From NCBI GenBank assembly GCA_032191485.1, contig JAVDOI010000077.1, positions 87,501-151,500 of the forward strand: 64,000 bases of DNA. Direction: 5' to 3'. Source of the DNA: Leptoclinus maculatus. Its lineage: Eukaryota > Chordata > Actinopteri > Perciformes > Stichaeidae. The notes under the pieces were generated by a model. That model had not been told where the DNA came from. It saw nothing but the letters and a program-made list of their open reading frames with translations, and did no database searches. The translations under genes were made by a program, and so were the position numbers. Numbering within the stretch: the stretch's first letter is position 1; each line of letters starts with the position of its first letter. Below are positions 13,468 through 28,529 of this stretch, piece by piece.

Positions 13468-14700
13468 AATGTACTAATGTATCGATGTACTAATGTACCG
13501 ATGTACTAATGTACCGATGTACTAATGTACCGATGTACCGATGTACTAATGTACCGATGTACCGATGTACTAATGTACCGATGTATCGATGTACTAATGT
13601 ACCGATGTACCGATGTACTAATGTACCGATGTATCGATGTACTAATGTACCGATGTATCGATGTACCGATGTATCGATGTACCGATGTATCGATGTACTA
13701 ATGTATCGATGTACTAATGTACCGATGTATCGATGTACCGATGTACCAATGTACTAATGTACCGATGTACCGATGTACCGATGTACTAATGTATCGATGT
13801 ACTAATGTACCGATGTATCGATGTACCGATGTATCGATGTACCGATGTATCGATGTACTAATGTACCGATGTATCGATGTACTAATGTACCGATGTACCG
13901 ATGTACCGATGTATCGATGTACTGATGTACCGATGTATCGATGTACTGATGTATCGATGTACTAATGTATCGATGTACTAATGTACCGATGTATCGATGT
14001 ATCGATGTACTAATGTACTAATGTACCGATGTACTAATGTACTAATGTACCGATGTACCGATGTACCGATGTACTAATGTACCGATGTACCGATGTACTA
14101 ATGTACCGATGTACCGATGTACCGATGTACTAATGTACCGATGTACCGATGTACTAATGTACCGATGTACTAATGTACTAATGTACCGATGTACTAATGT
14201 ACTTATGTACCGATGTACTAATGTACCGATGTATCGATGTACTAATGTACCGATGTATCGATGTACTAATGTACCGATGTATCGATGTACTAATGTACTG
14301 ATGTATCGATGTACTAATGTACCGATGTATCGATGTACTAATGTACCGATGTATCGATGTACTAATGTACTGATGTATCGATGTACTGATGATGTATCGA
14401 TGTACTAATGTACCGATGTATCGATGTACTAATGTACTGATGTATCGATGTACTAATGTACTGATGTATCGATGTACTAATGTACTGATGTATCGATGTA
14501 CTAATGTACCGATGTATCGATGTACTAATGTACTGATGTATCGATGTACTAATGTACTAATGTATCAATGTACTGATGATGTATCGATGCACCGATGTAC
14601 TAATGTATCGATGCACTGATGTACTAATGTATCGATGCACTGATGATGTATCGATGTACTGATGACGTATTGATGTACTGATGATGTACTGACATACTGC
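13468..14700. repeat. 8-bp satellite downstream of SPCS2
   Basis: About 150 copies of an 8-bp unit, ATGTACTA, ATGTACCG or ATGTATCG, in mixed order, with a few ATGATGTA slips near the right end. It starts about 17 bp past the SPCS2 stop codon. Confidence 0.97.
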
Positions 14701-14716
14701 CGTATTGATCCAGTGG

Positions 14717-17700
14717 TTATTTGGTCTTCTTGTCGGAGGCCAGCGTGTCGTGAAGTTTAGAAACGCTCTTCTCAAACTGGTCCATGGACAAAGTCCCGTT
14801 CTCATCGAAGAACGCCGACACAGACTTCGTGAACTCGGCTTCACGGAAGTTCCTCGACTTTCCATCAGAGAAGGAAACTCTGAGAGAGTACTGGTCATCA
14901 AACCTGAGACAGAGTACACGTTAGTACATCTAGAAATACATAAACCTGAGACAGAGTACACGTTAGTACATCTAGAAATACATAAACCTGAGACAGAGTA
15001 CACGTTAGTACATCTAGAAATACATAAACCTGAGACAGAGTACACGTTAGTACATCTGTGTGTGTGTGTGTGTGAGAGAGGACTCCGTCATCAGAGTGCA
15101 TGCTGGGTAAAGGATTCAGACCGTTTGAGGGAGGAGGAGAGCTGCCACATGTGATCCGGATCCATTCCAGCCGGATCCTTCTGCAGAGACACCAGGAAGA
15201 TGTTCTTCTCCTTGTAGGAGGTGTAGAGGGTCAGGATCCCCATCATGATGAAGTACGTGATGGAGGGGGGGCGGTTAGGGAACAGACACCATGACATCAT
15301 CCCCCGTCCTCTGTAGGACGCCGGGTTAGAGTAACATTCACACTCAACACAAACTCATCTTCACGTGATTCAGTATTTACTAGAATACGGTTGGGAGAGA
15401 ACGTTGGTCCTGAACAGAGAACGTTGGTCCTGAACAGAGAACGTTGGTCCTGAACAGAGAACGTTGGTCCTGAACAGAGAACGTTGGTCCTGAACAGAGA
15501 ACGTTGGTCCTGAACAGAGAACGTTGGTCCTGAACAGAGAACGTTGGTCCTGAACAGAGAACGTTGGTCCTGAACAGAGAACGTTGATCCTGGTCCTGAA
15601 CAGAGAACGTTGGTCCTGAACAGAGAACGTTGGTCCTGAACAGAGAACGTTGGTCCTGAACAGAGAACGTTGGTCCTGAACAGAGAACGTTGGTCCTGAA
15701 CAGAGAACGTTGGTCCTGAACAGAGAACGTTGGTCCTGAACCTGAACAGAGAACGTTGGTCCTGAACAGAGAACGTTGATCCTGTACAGAGAACGTTGGT
15801 CCTGAACAGAGAACGTTGGTCCTGAACAGAGAACGTTGGTCCTGAACAGAGAACGTTGGTCCTGAACAGAGAACGTTGGTCCTGAACAGAGAACGTTGAT
15901 CCTGAACAGAGAACGTTGGTCCTGAACCTGAACAGAGAACGTTGGTCCTGAACAGAGAACGTTGGTCCTGAACAGAGAACGTTGGTCCTGAACAGAGAAC
16001 GCTGGTCCTGAACAGAGAACGTTGGTCCTGAACAGAGAACGTTGGTCCTGAACAGAGAACGTTGATCCTGAACAGAGAACGTTGATCCTGAACCTGAACA
16101 GAGAACGTTGGTCCTGAACAGAGAACGTTGGTCCTGAACAGAGAACGTTGATCCTGAACAGAGAACGTTGGTCCTGAACAGAGAACGTTGGTCCTGAACC
16201 TGAACAGAGAACCTTGGTCCTGAACAGAGAACGTTGATCCTGAACAGAGAACGTTGGTCCTGAACAGAGAACGTTGATCCTGAACAGAGAACGTTGGTCC
16301 TGAACCTGAACAGAGAACGTTGGTCCTGAACAGAGAACGTTGATCCTGAACAGAGAACGTTGGTCCTGAACAGAGAACGTTGGTCCTGAACAGAGAACGT
16401 TGATCCTGAACAGAGAACGTTGATCCTGAACAGAGAACGTTGATCCTGAACAGAGAACGTTGGTCCTGAACAGAGAACGTTGGTCCTGAACAGAGAACGT
16501 TGGTCCTGTACAGAGAACGTTGGTCCTGAACAGAGAACGTTGGTCCTGAACAGAGAACGTTGGTCCTGAACAGAGAACGTTGATCCTGAACAGAGAACGT
16601 TGATCCTGAACAGAGAACGTTGATCCTGAACAGAGAACGTTGATCCTGAACAGAGAACGTTGGTCCTGAACAGAGAACGTTGATCCTGAACAGAGAACGT
16701 TGATCCTGAACAGAGAACGTTGATCCTGAACAGAGAACGTTGATCCTGAACAGAGAACGTTGATCCTGAACAGAGAACGTTGGTCCTGAACAGAGAACGT
16801 TGGTCCTGAACAGAGAACGTTGGTCCTGTACAGAGAACGTTGGTCCTGAACAGAGAACGTTGGTCCTGAACAGAGAACGTTGGTCCTGAACAGAGAACGT
16901 TGATCCTGAACAGAGAACGTTGATCCTGAACAGAGAACGTTGATCCTGAACAGAGAACGTTGATCCTGAACAGAGAACGTTGGTCCTGAACAGAGAACGT
17001 TGATCCTGAACAGAGAACGTTGGTCCTGAACAGAGAACGTTGGTCCTGAACAGAGAACGTTGGTCCTGAACAGAGAACGCTCGTCTCAGTCACGTGATAC
17101 GTTACCTCAAAGATTAAGCCCACAAGCTAGAGAACGTGAGTAAAACAGTGCTGGAGAGCTTCTTTGTAAAGGGTTAGGGTTGGGCCCACTAAGAGACAGA
17201 AGAAGAGCCTACAACCTACAAGAGAAAGAGATCTTCATTTAACAGACAATATCAGGAGTCTAATTAAACATCAGGAGTAACTCTGACGCACCAAGCCGCT
17301 CTGCAGAACATGTGTCGACAGAGGAAGATCAGCTGCTGGAGGTTGTAAATGACGGTGGCCTTAAAAGTATGTTTGAGACGACAACTCTGCTGTTTAGGGT
17401 TAAAATCAAGGCTGAGTATCCTGAGATCACCACTAAAGCACTGAACACCCTGCTTCCATTCCACACATCCTCTTTGTGAAGCAGGATGTTCTGCAGTGAC
17501 AGCAGTCAGAACATACGAAGTAGACTGGACATGAGGAACACACTTCAGGTGTCATCGTCTCCCTTTACCTCAGATGGGACGTCTCGTTGTAGAGAAACAA
17601 GCTCAGGGCTCCACTGATTCATTATTGTGAGTTGTATTTTTTATGCATTTCATCTCTCCACTAATTATGAGACGAAGTTTATAGTTCATATTTGCAGATA

Positions 17701-18314
17701 TCTCAAACACGCTCCTTTAGATCCCAACATCACACAGACCACATCATCACCCTCATACAGGACCAGGGACCTGAGACCAGGTGGTCTCGGTGCCTCAGAA
17801 GGATATGAGATGACGCAGCAGGCCAGGACCGGCCTGGACTCTGGGAACGGGTGCAGGAAGTCCCAGACCAGAGCCAGCATGGCGAACAGACAGGAGACGG
17901 TGCAGATGACCAGACGACCGTCCACCAGCCCGAAGGTCTCCACGTAACCGTACTTCTCCAGCAGCACCTGAAGGGGGCCGACTGGTTATTGATGAACAAT
18001 TGTGACTCATAATGATAACAGACGACCTTTCACAATAAAAGCTGACCTTCTTCGCAGCGTCATCCAGCGAGTTCTTCACAGCGGCTCCGTCCCATTTATC
18101 TATTTTCACTGGTTTCTCATCGATCCTCCACTGAAACACAGATTCATTGTTATTATGATTAATATTAATCATTATTAGGATTAATTATAATATATTGATG
18201 ATAAATTAAATAATATTTATTCAAATTTTAAATGTTTCAAACGGAGCTTCAAAGAGAATCTAACTGTTTGATGTTTTATTGTTCATGTTTCAGTGCGCGC
18301 ACACGCACACACGC

Positions 18315-18354
<40 letters not shown>

Positions 18355-18668
18355 GCACACACACACACGCGCGCACACACACACGCAGCAGTGAACTGAG
18401 TAATAGAACAGCAGACTCACACAAAGCTTCACCCGTTAGTGGATTCCGTTTCATTTTAACTACTAAATATATGTAATGTAGCCTGTTAGCTTAGCTTAGC
18501 TGGCTAACAGCAGCCCGGAGCTATCCGGCTCACAGAGAGCTGACCTCCCGCTGTGACCGTGTGAACAATGAGCTCCGGAACGTCTCTTCATATCTCACTG
18601 AAACAAATCAAACTGTTATCGCTCACTTTCTCCAGGAGTCCGTTCTTTCCGTTCCTCGCAGCCGCCAT
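14717..18668 (-). CDS. spcs2: Signal peptidase complex subunit 2 (SPCS2/SPC25), complete
   Basis: Non-catalytic subunit of the ER signal peptidase complex, which removes signal peptides at the translocon. Exons on the minus strand are 18627-18668, 18047-18130, 17807-17967, 15122-15256 and 14717-14903. Together they make 609 nt, 202 residues plus stop, with every phase consistent. Exon 2 reads DEKPVKIDKWDGAAVKNSLD and exon 3 LVDGRLVICTVSC, both almost identical to human SPCS2. Two membrane segments lie at about 62-81 and 87-108. The tail reads FREAEFTKSVSAFFDENGTL. The N terminus (MAAARNGKNGLLEK) is shorter than the human one. Introns 1 and 2 start with GT. Intron 3 (15257-17806) starts ATATCCTTC and ends AC, a U12 AT-AC intron. 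Intron 4 holds a four-copy repeat that duplicates the splice acceptor. Confidence 0.96.
14900..15056. repeat. 42-bp repeat, 3.7 copies, in SPCS2 intron 4
   Basis: Units begin at 14900, 14942, 14984 and 15026 and are essentially identical ('aaacctgagacagagtacac', 'gttagtacatctagaaatac'). On the gene strand each unit contains tgtctcag/GTTT, so the authentic acceptor of exon 5 (14903) is present in four copies. Confidence 0.95.
15257..17806 (-). other. U12-type AT-AC intron (SPCS2 intron 3)
   Basis: On the minus strand the intron starts ATATCCTTC (17806 downward), the U12 AT-AC donor consensus. It ends CCATCAC at 15257. A near-consensus U12 branch site TTCCCTAAC lies at 15282-15274, with its branch A about 18 nt from the end. 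No GT donor near exon 3 keeps the protein intact, whereas this AT-AC splice gives exactly CVIS-YFIMMG as in the family (codon TC/G, Ser). Confidence 0.9.
15405..17076. repeat. 20-bp minisatellite inside the SPCS2 U12 intron
   Basis: About 83 copies of a 20-bp unit, AACGTTGGTCCTGAACAGAG, with TTGATCC variants and occasional six-base 'cctgaa' insertions that recur at intervals. It fills about two-thirds of intron 3. The long minus-strand open frame across it is a by-product of the repeat. Confidence 0.98.
18296..18388. repeat. (CA)n/(CG) microsatellite in SPCS2 intron 1
   Basis: Interrupted CA run with CG interruptions (acgcac, gcgcgc), within the 0.5-kb first intron of SPCS2. Confidence 0.95.
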
Positions 18669-18719
18669 CTTGTCTTCTGCTACGAACACGGCGCCTGTGA
18701 CCTGGACGCATCTGATTGG

Positions 18720-18860
18720 CTCTCAGCGACATCTTCTTCTTCTTCTTCTTTAAATTTGATTGGCGGATCGCAACCAACTCGAATAGGTGCATACCGCCAC
18801 CTACTGTACCGGAGTGTGCAGTTTCATCACTGTTCTGATAATAAAATAAAATAATATATA
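18720..18860 (+). repeat. Dispersed repeat upstream of SPCS2, copy A
   Basis: The sequence 'tcttcttcttctt', then 'tttgattggcggatcgcaac', then 'ggtgcataccgccacctact', then an A-rich tail is matched at 24912-25035 by 'tcttcttctttg', 'tttattggtggttggcaaac', 'ggtgcattaccgccaccaac' and an A-rich tail. It looks like the 3' end of a non-LTR element or a SINE. It begins about 50 bp upstream of the SPCS2 start codon. Confidence 0.6.
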
Positions 18861-18865
18861 TATAT

Positions 18866-18919
18866 GTAGGTGTTGTTTAGGTTTATTTATTTAAATAAAT
18901 AAACCTAAACAACACCTAC
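18866..18919. repeat. Perfect 54-bp palindrome
   Basis: GTAGGTGTTGTTTAGG begins the left arm and CCTAAACAACACCTAC ends the right arm. The two 27-base arms are exact reverse complements with no spacer, centred on ATTT/AAAT between 18892 and 18893. It lies about 200 bp upstream of SPCS2, beside a TA-rich tract. Confidence 0.95.
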
Positions 18920-18959
18920 TAACAACTACATCCTACGGTCTAATCCCGTTTCTTTAAGA

Positions 18960-19590
18960 AATCGCAACAGTGCCCTGCAGCTCTCGCGCCATTCTTCGTC
19001 CGCTGCCAGAACTCCTCCTCCGGCCACTCAGCGACATCTGAAGGAACCGCCACGTATTAGCACGTTATCGCGTGCGCGTACCCGAGACGGACAGACACAG
19101 TAGAGTGCGCGCGCTCTCTTTTCTTTTCTCTCGCACACAAACATTAAAAAATACAAAAACAATGAATAAAAGCACATAAAAACACAGAAATTACCATATT
19201 TTAATAAAATAAAAATATATTAAAACTGTGTTACTTAACTCAAAGTGCGAGGAATGTCACTTACTGTTAAACATTTAACGATATTTAATTCATTCATCGT
19301 TATTTCATTAAAGTTTCGGGTTAAATCTAAACTGCTTCAGACATTAAACATCAACTCTTCCTTAAAGCTTTTGTTTACATTTTCACCACAAACAAACACA
19401 ACTCGTCCAATCACACGACTCTTCTCTCCTGGTCCAGACGTCTCTGAGACTACAGTACCCATGAGCCTCAGCGGCCACGGAGCAGAGTCCAGGATCCACA
19501 GCTTCAAAGCGCTGAAAGAACGTCCAACAAACGTTCAGACTGGAAGACCGTCAGCACAGAGGTGGACCAGTAACATAGTGGGAGGAGATA
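18960..19590. other. Intergenic DNA upstream of SPCS2, no gene seen
   Basis: A GC-richer stretch at 18960-19115 with several CpG and 'gtgcgcg' runs is followed by AT-rich DNA. The open frame at 19245-19628 runs into the adjacent minisatellite and resembles no family I know. Confidence 0.5.
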
Positions 19591-20020
19591 CTGGGCCCCT
19601 AAAGACACAGACCTCCAGGAACCCCTGAAGACCCCAGACCTCCAGGAACCCCTAAAGACACAGACCTCCAGGAACCCCTAAAGACCACAGACCTACAGGA
19701 ACCCCTAAAGACACAGACCTCCAGGAACCCCTAAAGACACAGACCTCCAGGAACCCCTGAAGACCCCAGACCTCCAGGAACCCCTAAAGACACAGACCTC
19801 CAGGAACCCCTAAAGACCACAGACCTACAGGAACCCCTAAAGACACAGACCTCCAGGAACCCCTAAAGACACAGACCTCCAGGAACCCCTGAAGACCCCA
19901 GACCTCCAGGAACCCCTAAAGACCACAGACCTACAGGAACCCCTGAAGACCACGGACCTCCAGGAACCCCTGAAGACCACGGACCTCCAGTGGCCCCTGA
20001 AGACCCCAGACCCCCAGTTT
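19590..20020. repeat. 26-bp minisatellite downstream of RNF169
   Basis: About 16 units of 'acacagacctccaggaaccc' plus 'ctaaag' or 'ctgaag'. It lies about 240 bp past the RNF169 stop codon, in or beyond the 3' UTR. Confidence 0.95.
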
Positions 20021-20255
20021 AAACAGCTCTCTTTTTAAAGTTGTGTGTGTTTAGTCTGTTGATGCTCCAGAGATGAGAGTTCACGTGTCAGACTGCAGCT
20101 GGTTCAGTTTTTGGTGATTTGCTGGTGAAAATATCAAATAAACGTTCACTTTATGTCCTTTTTCCTCGACAGCATTTTAAAGTTTGCCGTCGTGTAAAAA
20201 CATTCAAACCTTTTTGTCACTTTGCATATATGAACCTCTTCCTGTCCGTCACTCT

Positions 20256-24761
<4,506 letters not shown>

Positions 24762-24904
24762 CTTTCCCTGGTGAGTCTTCTCTCTCTCTCCAGTTCGCTC
24801 AAAACAAACCCCGCCCTGCCGCCGCCGAAACTGCGCGAGCGCTGCGCAGATTGGACGCGCGGTGCAGCCCGCCAACCGCGGAGCTGGGACGCGGCGCGAG
24901 CCGT

Positions 24905-25035
24905 TCTCTGATGTCTTCTTCTTTGAGGTTTATTGGTGGTTGGCAAACAATGAATTGGTGCATTACCGCCACCAACTGGACGTCTAGTACTTATAGTTAC
25001 TATACACACATTTAAATAAAAAAAATAATACAATT
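24905..25035 (+). repeat. Dispersed repeat upstream of RNF169, copy B
   Basis: Same family and orientation as the copy at 18720-18860, with the shared core 'ggtgcattaccgccaccaac' and an A-rich tail. It starts about 145 bp upstream of the RNF169 start codon. Confidence 0.6.
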
Positions 25036-25540
25036 AAACAAGTAAAACAATTATAAAAACAAAACAAAACAACTGGCTCATATTTTCTGAATATTAGTTA
25101 GTCTAAGATACTTTATTTTGTCATGACCGTAACGAGCTTAAAACATTAACTATGAATATATGACTAATATTATTACATGTAAACGTTCATGTCCAAGAAT
25201 GTATGTGTGTAAATAAAACAAAAAGTACATTTAAATCACGCTAAAAGGTGTATAAATTCAGGAATGCAATCATTAATTTAAATTTTGTGTGTAGCTTTGT
25301 GTATACATCTGTATAATGTATCAGAGTTCAAGTATTAAAATACATCTTCATCATCTTTGTCCAATTAACTTGTAATTAAATACATAAAACAAAGTAAAAT
25401 AGATATTTTGGCTTCTAAAATATTTTACCAGTACATTGTTCATCCTAATTAAGTAATTGACAGAACTGGGATAATTAATACATATCTGTATTTAATAAAA
25501 TCAACTCATGTAAGTTTTATTGTGAAATGTTTTATTTCCG
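25036..25540. other. AT-rich spacer between RNF169 and LIPT2, no gene seen
   Basis: Low-complexity AT-rich DNA separates two head-to-head genes. I find no exon with a RING pattern here on the minus strand. Confidence 0.6.
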
Positions 25541-25573
25541 TGTCTGCAGGTGGCAGCAGAGTGCTGCTAAAAC

Positions 25574-25581
25574 CCGGAAGT
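25574..25581 (+). promoter_or_regulatory. ETS-type site in the LIPT2 promoter
   Basis: CCGGAAGT lies about 50 bp before the first exon ATG-containing leader. ETS/GABP sites of this type are common in promoters of nuclear genes for mitochondrial proteins. Motif match only. Confidence 0.4.
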
Positions 25582-25629
25582 ACATATAATTCTACCGTCG
25601 AAGAAGAAAGGAGAAGAACAACAACAACA

Positions 25630-25659
25630 ATGGCTGCGAGAAGTGAGACGAGCCGGTAG
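25630..25659 (+). other. Upstream ORF in the LIPT2 leader
   Basis: ATG...TAG encoding nine residues, MAARSETSR, in a likely 5' UTR exon that ends at a good donor (gagacag/gtaaaa, 25692). It could reduce translation of LIPT2. Alternatively this ATG is the true start of an unseen alternative transcript. Confidence 0.4.
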
Positions 25660-26208
25660 AGGACGACGTGAGACGGAGGAGAAGTGAGACAGGTAAAATA
25701 ACTCTATTTAATATATTTACTAAACTTTAAAAATGATGCATTTTTCTGTGAATTCATTGATGAATTAATTAATCGTAATGAACAGTATTTAAGTATTTTG
25801 AGAGATGATTCATTATTAGAAGTAAAAATTAAACCAAATAACATGAAAACAAGTGGTGGAAAGTTATTAATTAAACTATTTGGTATATTGTGGCTCTTTT
25901 TACCAGTTAAACTGCAGATAATCAGTTATATTTATAATATTATACAATATTGTAATCCATCTCTACCTACTGAATAAATAAAAACCCTTTGAAGAGCTCC
26001 TCTGAGTCACTACGTTTAAGGTTTGATCTCAGAACATACAGTAATTACAATGGACTTCAATCTCTTTATGTTTTGGACCTTCAGTCCTCTAGCTAAACTA
26101 AAATCTCCTCAGGACCATGAAAACCACGATGACACGCCTGACTTACCTGCTGCTTTGTGTGTTAATGCCGCTTCCAGTCCTGGTCTGCAGGTCTGGTTCA
26201 GGTCCTGG

Positions 26209-27388
26209 ATGCAGGGCGGCAGACCTACGGTGGAGGTGGTGCGTCTGGGCCTGGTCTCCTACCAGGAGGCTTTGAGGCTGCAGCAGGTCTACGTGAACCG
26301 GCACCGGTCCGGTCCGGCTCACGCTCTCCTGCTGTGTCAGCACCCTCCGGTCTACACCACCGGGATCCGCCACAAACCCTACCCGGCCCCCCTGCTGGAC
26401 CGCCTCCGCCTGCTGGGGGCCGACGTGCACTGCACCAACCGAGGAGGACTCATCACCTTCCACGGACCGGGTCAGCTGGTCTGCTACCCGATCCTCCACC
26501 TGGGCAGCTTCAAGAAGGTGAGAGCGGGTCCATCCGTGCTGGGTTTAATGAAGTTCAACATGTGTTGGCGTGTAATAACGTTTGATAACGTGTGTTAGCG
26601 TGTGTTAGCGTGTGTTAACATGTGTTAACGTGTGCTAGCGTGTGTCAATGTGTGTTAGCCTGTGTTAACCTGTGTTAACGTGTGCTAGCGTGCGTTAGCA
26701 TATGTCAATGTGTGTTAACCTGTGTTAACGTGTGCTAGTGTGCGTTAGCAAGTGTCAATGTGTGTCAGCGTGTGCTAGCGCGTGTTAGCGTGTGTTAACG
26801 TGTTGGCGTGTGTTAGCGTGTGTTAACCTGTGTCAACGTGTGTTACCATGTTGACGTGTGATCTGATCCCTCAGAGCGTCCGCTGGTACGTCAGTGAACT
26901 GGAGAAAACCATCATCTCCGTCTGCAGCAGGTTTGGTATCGACGCGTCCACGTCTCCTCACACCGGCGTCTGGGTCGGAGACAACAAGATCTGTGCCGTC
27001 GGTACGACGACACGGAGACTCTTCTTCTCCTCAACTTCTGTCTGTCGCATTCATTAAATATCTAAACGTCAGACTGCCTCACAGCGATCTGTTGTCTGAG
27101 TTGTCGTCTCCTCATTGCGTCCTCGTAGGAATCCACTGCGGTCGCTACGTCACGTCTCACGGCTTGGCTCTGAACTGTAACACCGACATGTCGTGGTTCG
27201 GCCACATCGTGCCGTGCGGCATTGTGGGTAAAGGAGTGACGTCACTGAGCGCAGAGCTGCAGAGAGACGTCTGCGTGGAGGAGACCATCCCTCAGCTGCT
27301 GGACGCCTTCAGGGACCGGTTCCACTGTCGGCTGATGGACGGACAAACGGATGAAACCGAGCGGGACGGCGGAGGATCGTCAGCGTAG
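26209..27388 (+). CDS. lipt2: Octanoyl-[acyl-carrier-protein]:protein N-octanoyltransferase, mitochondrial (LIPT2)
   Basis: LIPT2 is the animal LipB. It transfers octanoate from mitochondrial acyl carrier protein to the H protein and 2-oxoacid dehydrogenase subunits, the first step of lipoate synthesis. Coding exons are 26209-26517, 26875-27001 and 27129-27388: 696 nt, 231 residues, the same length as human LIPT2. Visible motifs are GGLITFHGPGQLVCYP, the catalytic lysine K141 in DNKICAVG, THSHGLALN-like TSHGLALN, and the catalytic cysteine C175 in HIVPCGIVG. The spacing equals that of E. coli LipB Lys135/Cys169. I chose the ATG at 26209 because VEVVRLG aligns with the human start. In-frame ATGs at 26023 and 26050 would add an N-terminal extension, and an acceptor at about 26190 supports the shorter form. 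It is head-to-head with RNF169. Confidence 0.94.
26580..26860. repeat. 11/12-bp minisatellite in LIPT2 intron 1
   Basis: Degenerate tandem 'gtgtgttaacgt', 'gtgtgttagcgt', 'gtgtcaat' units that fill most of the 357-bp intron and stop about 15 bp before the acceptor of exon 2. Confidence 0.9.
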
Positions 27389-27410
27389 AAACTGACTTTG
27401 TCTGATTTAC

Positions 27411-27416
27411 ATTAAA
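27411..27416 (+). terminator. Candidate LIPT2 polyadenylation signal
   Basis: ATTAAA lies 23 bp past the LIPT2 stop codon. It is a common variant signal; a downstream alternative was not established. Confidence 0.35.
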
Positions 27417-27739
27417 CAAAGGCCTTAAACAACCTTTGAAGTGTACAAACTACCTTTAAAAAGCGCCTCTGAATTCGTAGCTTTAAATATCTTTAAGATA
27501 CAGATTTAATGTTGTCTTTTTACTTATTAAAAATACTTTGAATTTGTACCAAATCACAGCATGAAGTCACCTCATTGTGTTACAATCCTTTGTGTCCGTC
27601 CATGTAGTGTTTACATGTTAGTTCTGTTGTCTCCATGTGGACAGAAATATTAATGAATGTGGACCTCAAAGTGTCTTAAAAGTATAATATATTATGTTAA
27701 AATCATGAGACAACCTCCGGTTCTTCATGTGTTAAAGCT

Positions 27740-28076
27740 GCATTCTCTCTAATGTCCACCAGGGGGCGACTCCTCTGGTTCTATAGAAGTCTATAGAAAA
27801 TGACTCTACTTCTCTCTTGATTTATTACCTCAGTAAACATTGTAAACATGAGTTTATGGTCTCAATCTCTAGTTTCAAGTCTTCTTCAATACAGCATGAT
27901 GTTCATTTAGTACATTATGGTCCATTTAGAGTCAAACAGACCATAAAGCAGGGGATGCTTTAGGGCGGGGCTTACTGTGATTGACAGGTCTCTACCAGAG
28001 ATGTTAACGGTGTCTCTACATCCAAATATCGTCACTTCCTGTTCACTGGTTGCAAAACAAACAAGATGGCGACGGA
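27740..28076 (+). repeat. Dispersed repeat, forward copy (partner at 50.8 kb)
   Basis: This block runs from 'ctctctaatgtccaccaggg' to 'caagatggcgacgg' and matches the reverse complement of 50786-51155 almost throughout. Shared blocks include 'gtttatggtctcaatctcta' and 'gcaggggatgctttagggcg'. No protein is encoded. It is a non-autonomous transposon or SINE-like family that I cannot name. Confidence 0.75.
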
Positions 28077-28225
28077 CAAAACGCCTAACTGAAGGCTTCA
28101 AAACAGCAGTCCACAAACCAATGAGTGACGTTACGTCCACTTCTTATATACAGTCTGTGGTTAAAATGCGTTACAAGTAAAACAAAAATGTGCACAATTA
28201 AACTGACTTTTATTTTGAAAATAGA

Positions 28226-28233
28226 CCGGAAGT
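28226..28233 (+). promoter_or_regulatory. ETS-type site upstream of PGM2L1
   Basis: CCGGAAGT about 300 bp before the PGM2L1 start codon, in the CpG-richer stretch that should hold the promoter. Motif match only. Confidence 0.35.
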
Positions 28234-28529
28234 TCTGTTTTGTCGCCTCCTCGGGTCTTAACGACGGTGTTTCTGTAACTTGAGTTAATATTTCCGAACT
28301 TTACCGAGTAATATTATCGGTTAGCACGTGACTTAGCTGGCTGCTATGTGACTTAGCCTCTAGCTGACATTAGCCTCGCTGTGTGTGACGTTAAAGGCCC
28401 TCACTTGAGAGTCGGAGAGTTGAGCTCCGTTAGAGATGTATGTGAGATTCAGGAGCCCGTTATCACTTCAGCCTGCTAGCCGTTAGCAACTTTATGCTGC
28501 AGTGTTAGCTGTTCCGGCCTCTCTCAGCG

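Noticed and set aside
13509..14619. MYRCTNVP-type repeat frames
   Set aside because: Product of the 8-bp satellite (24-nt period).
15297..17123. 608-residue minus-strand open frame
   Set aside because: It is the translation of the 20-bp minisatellite (60-nt period), without domains, inside the SPCS2 U12 intron.
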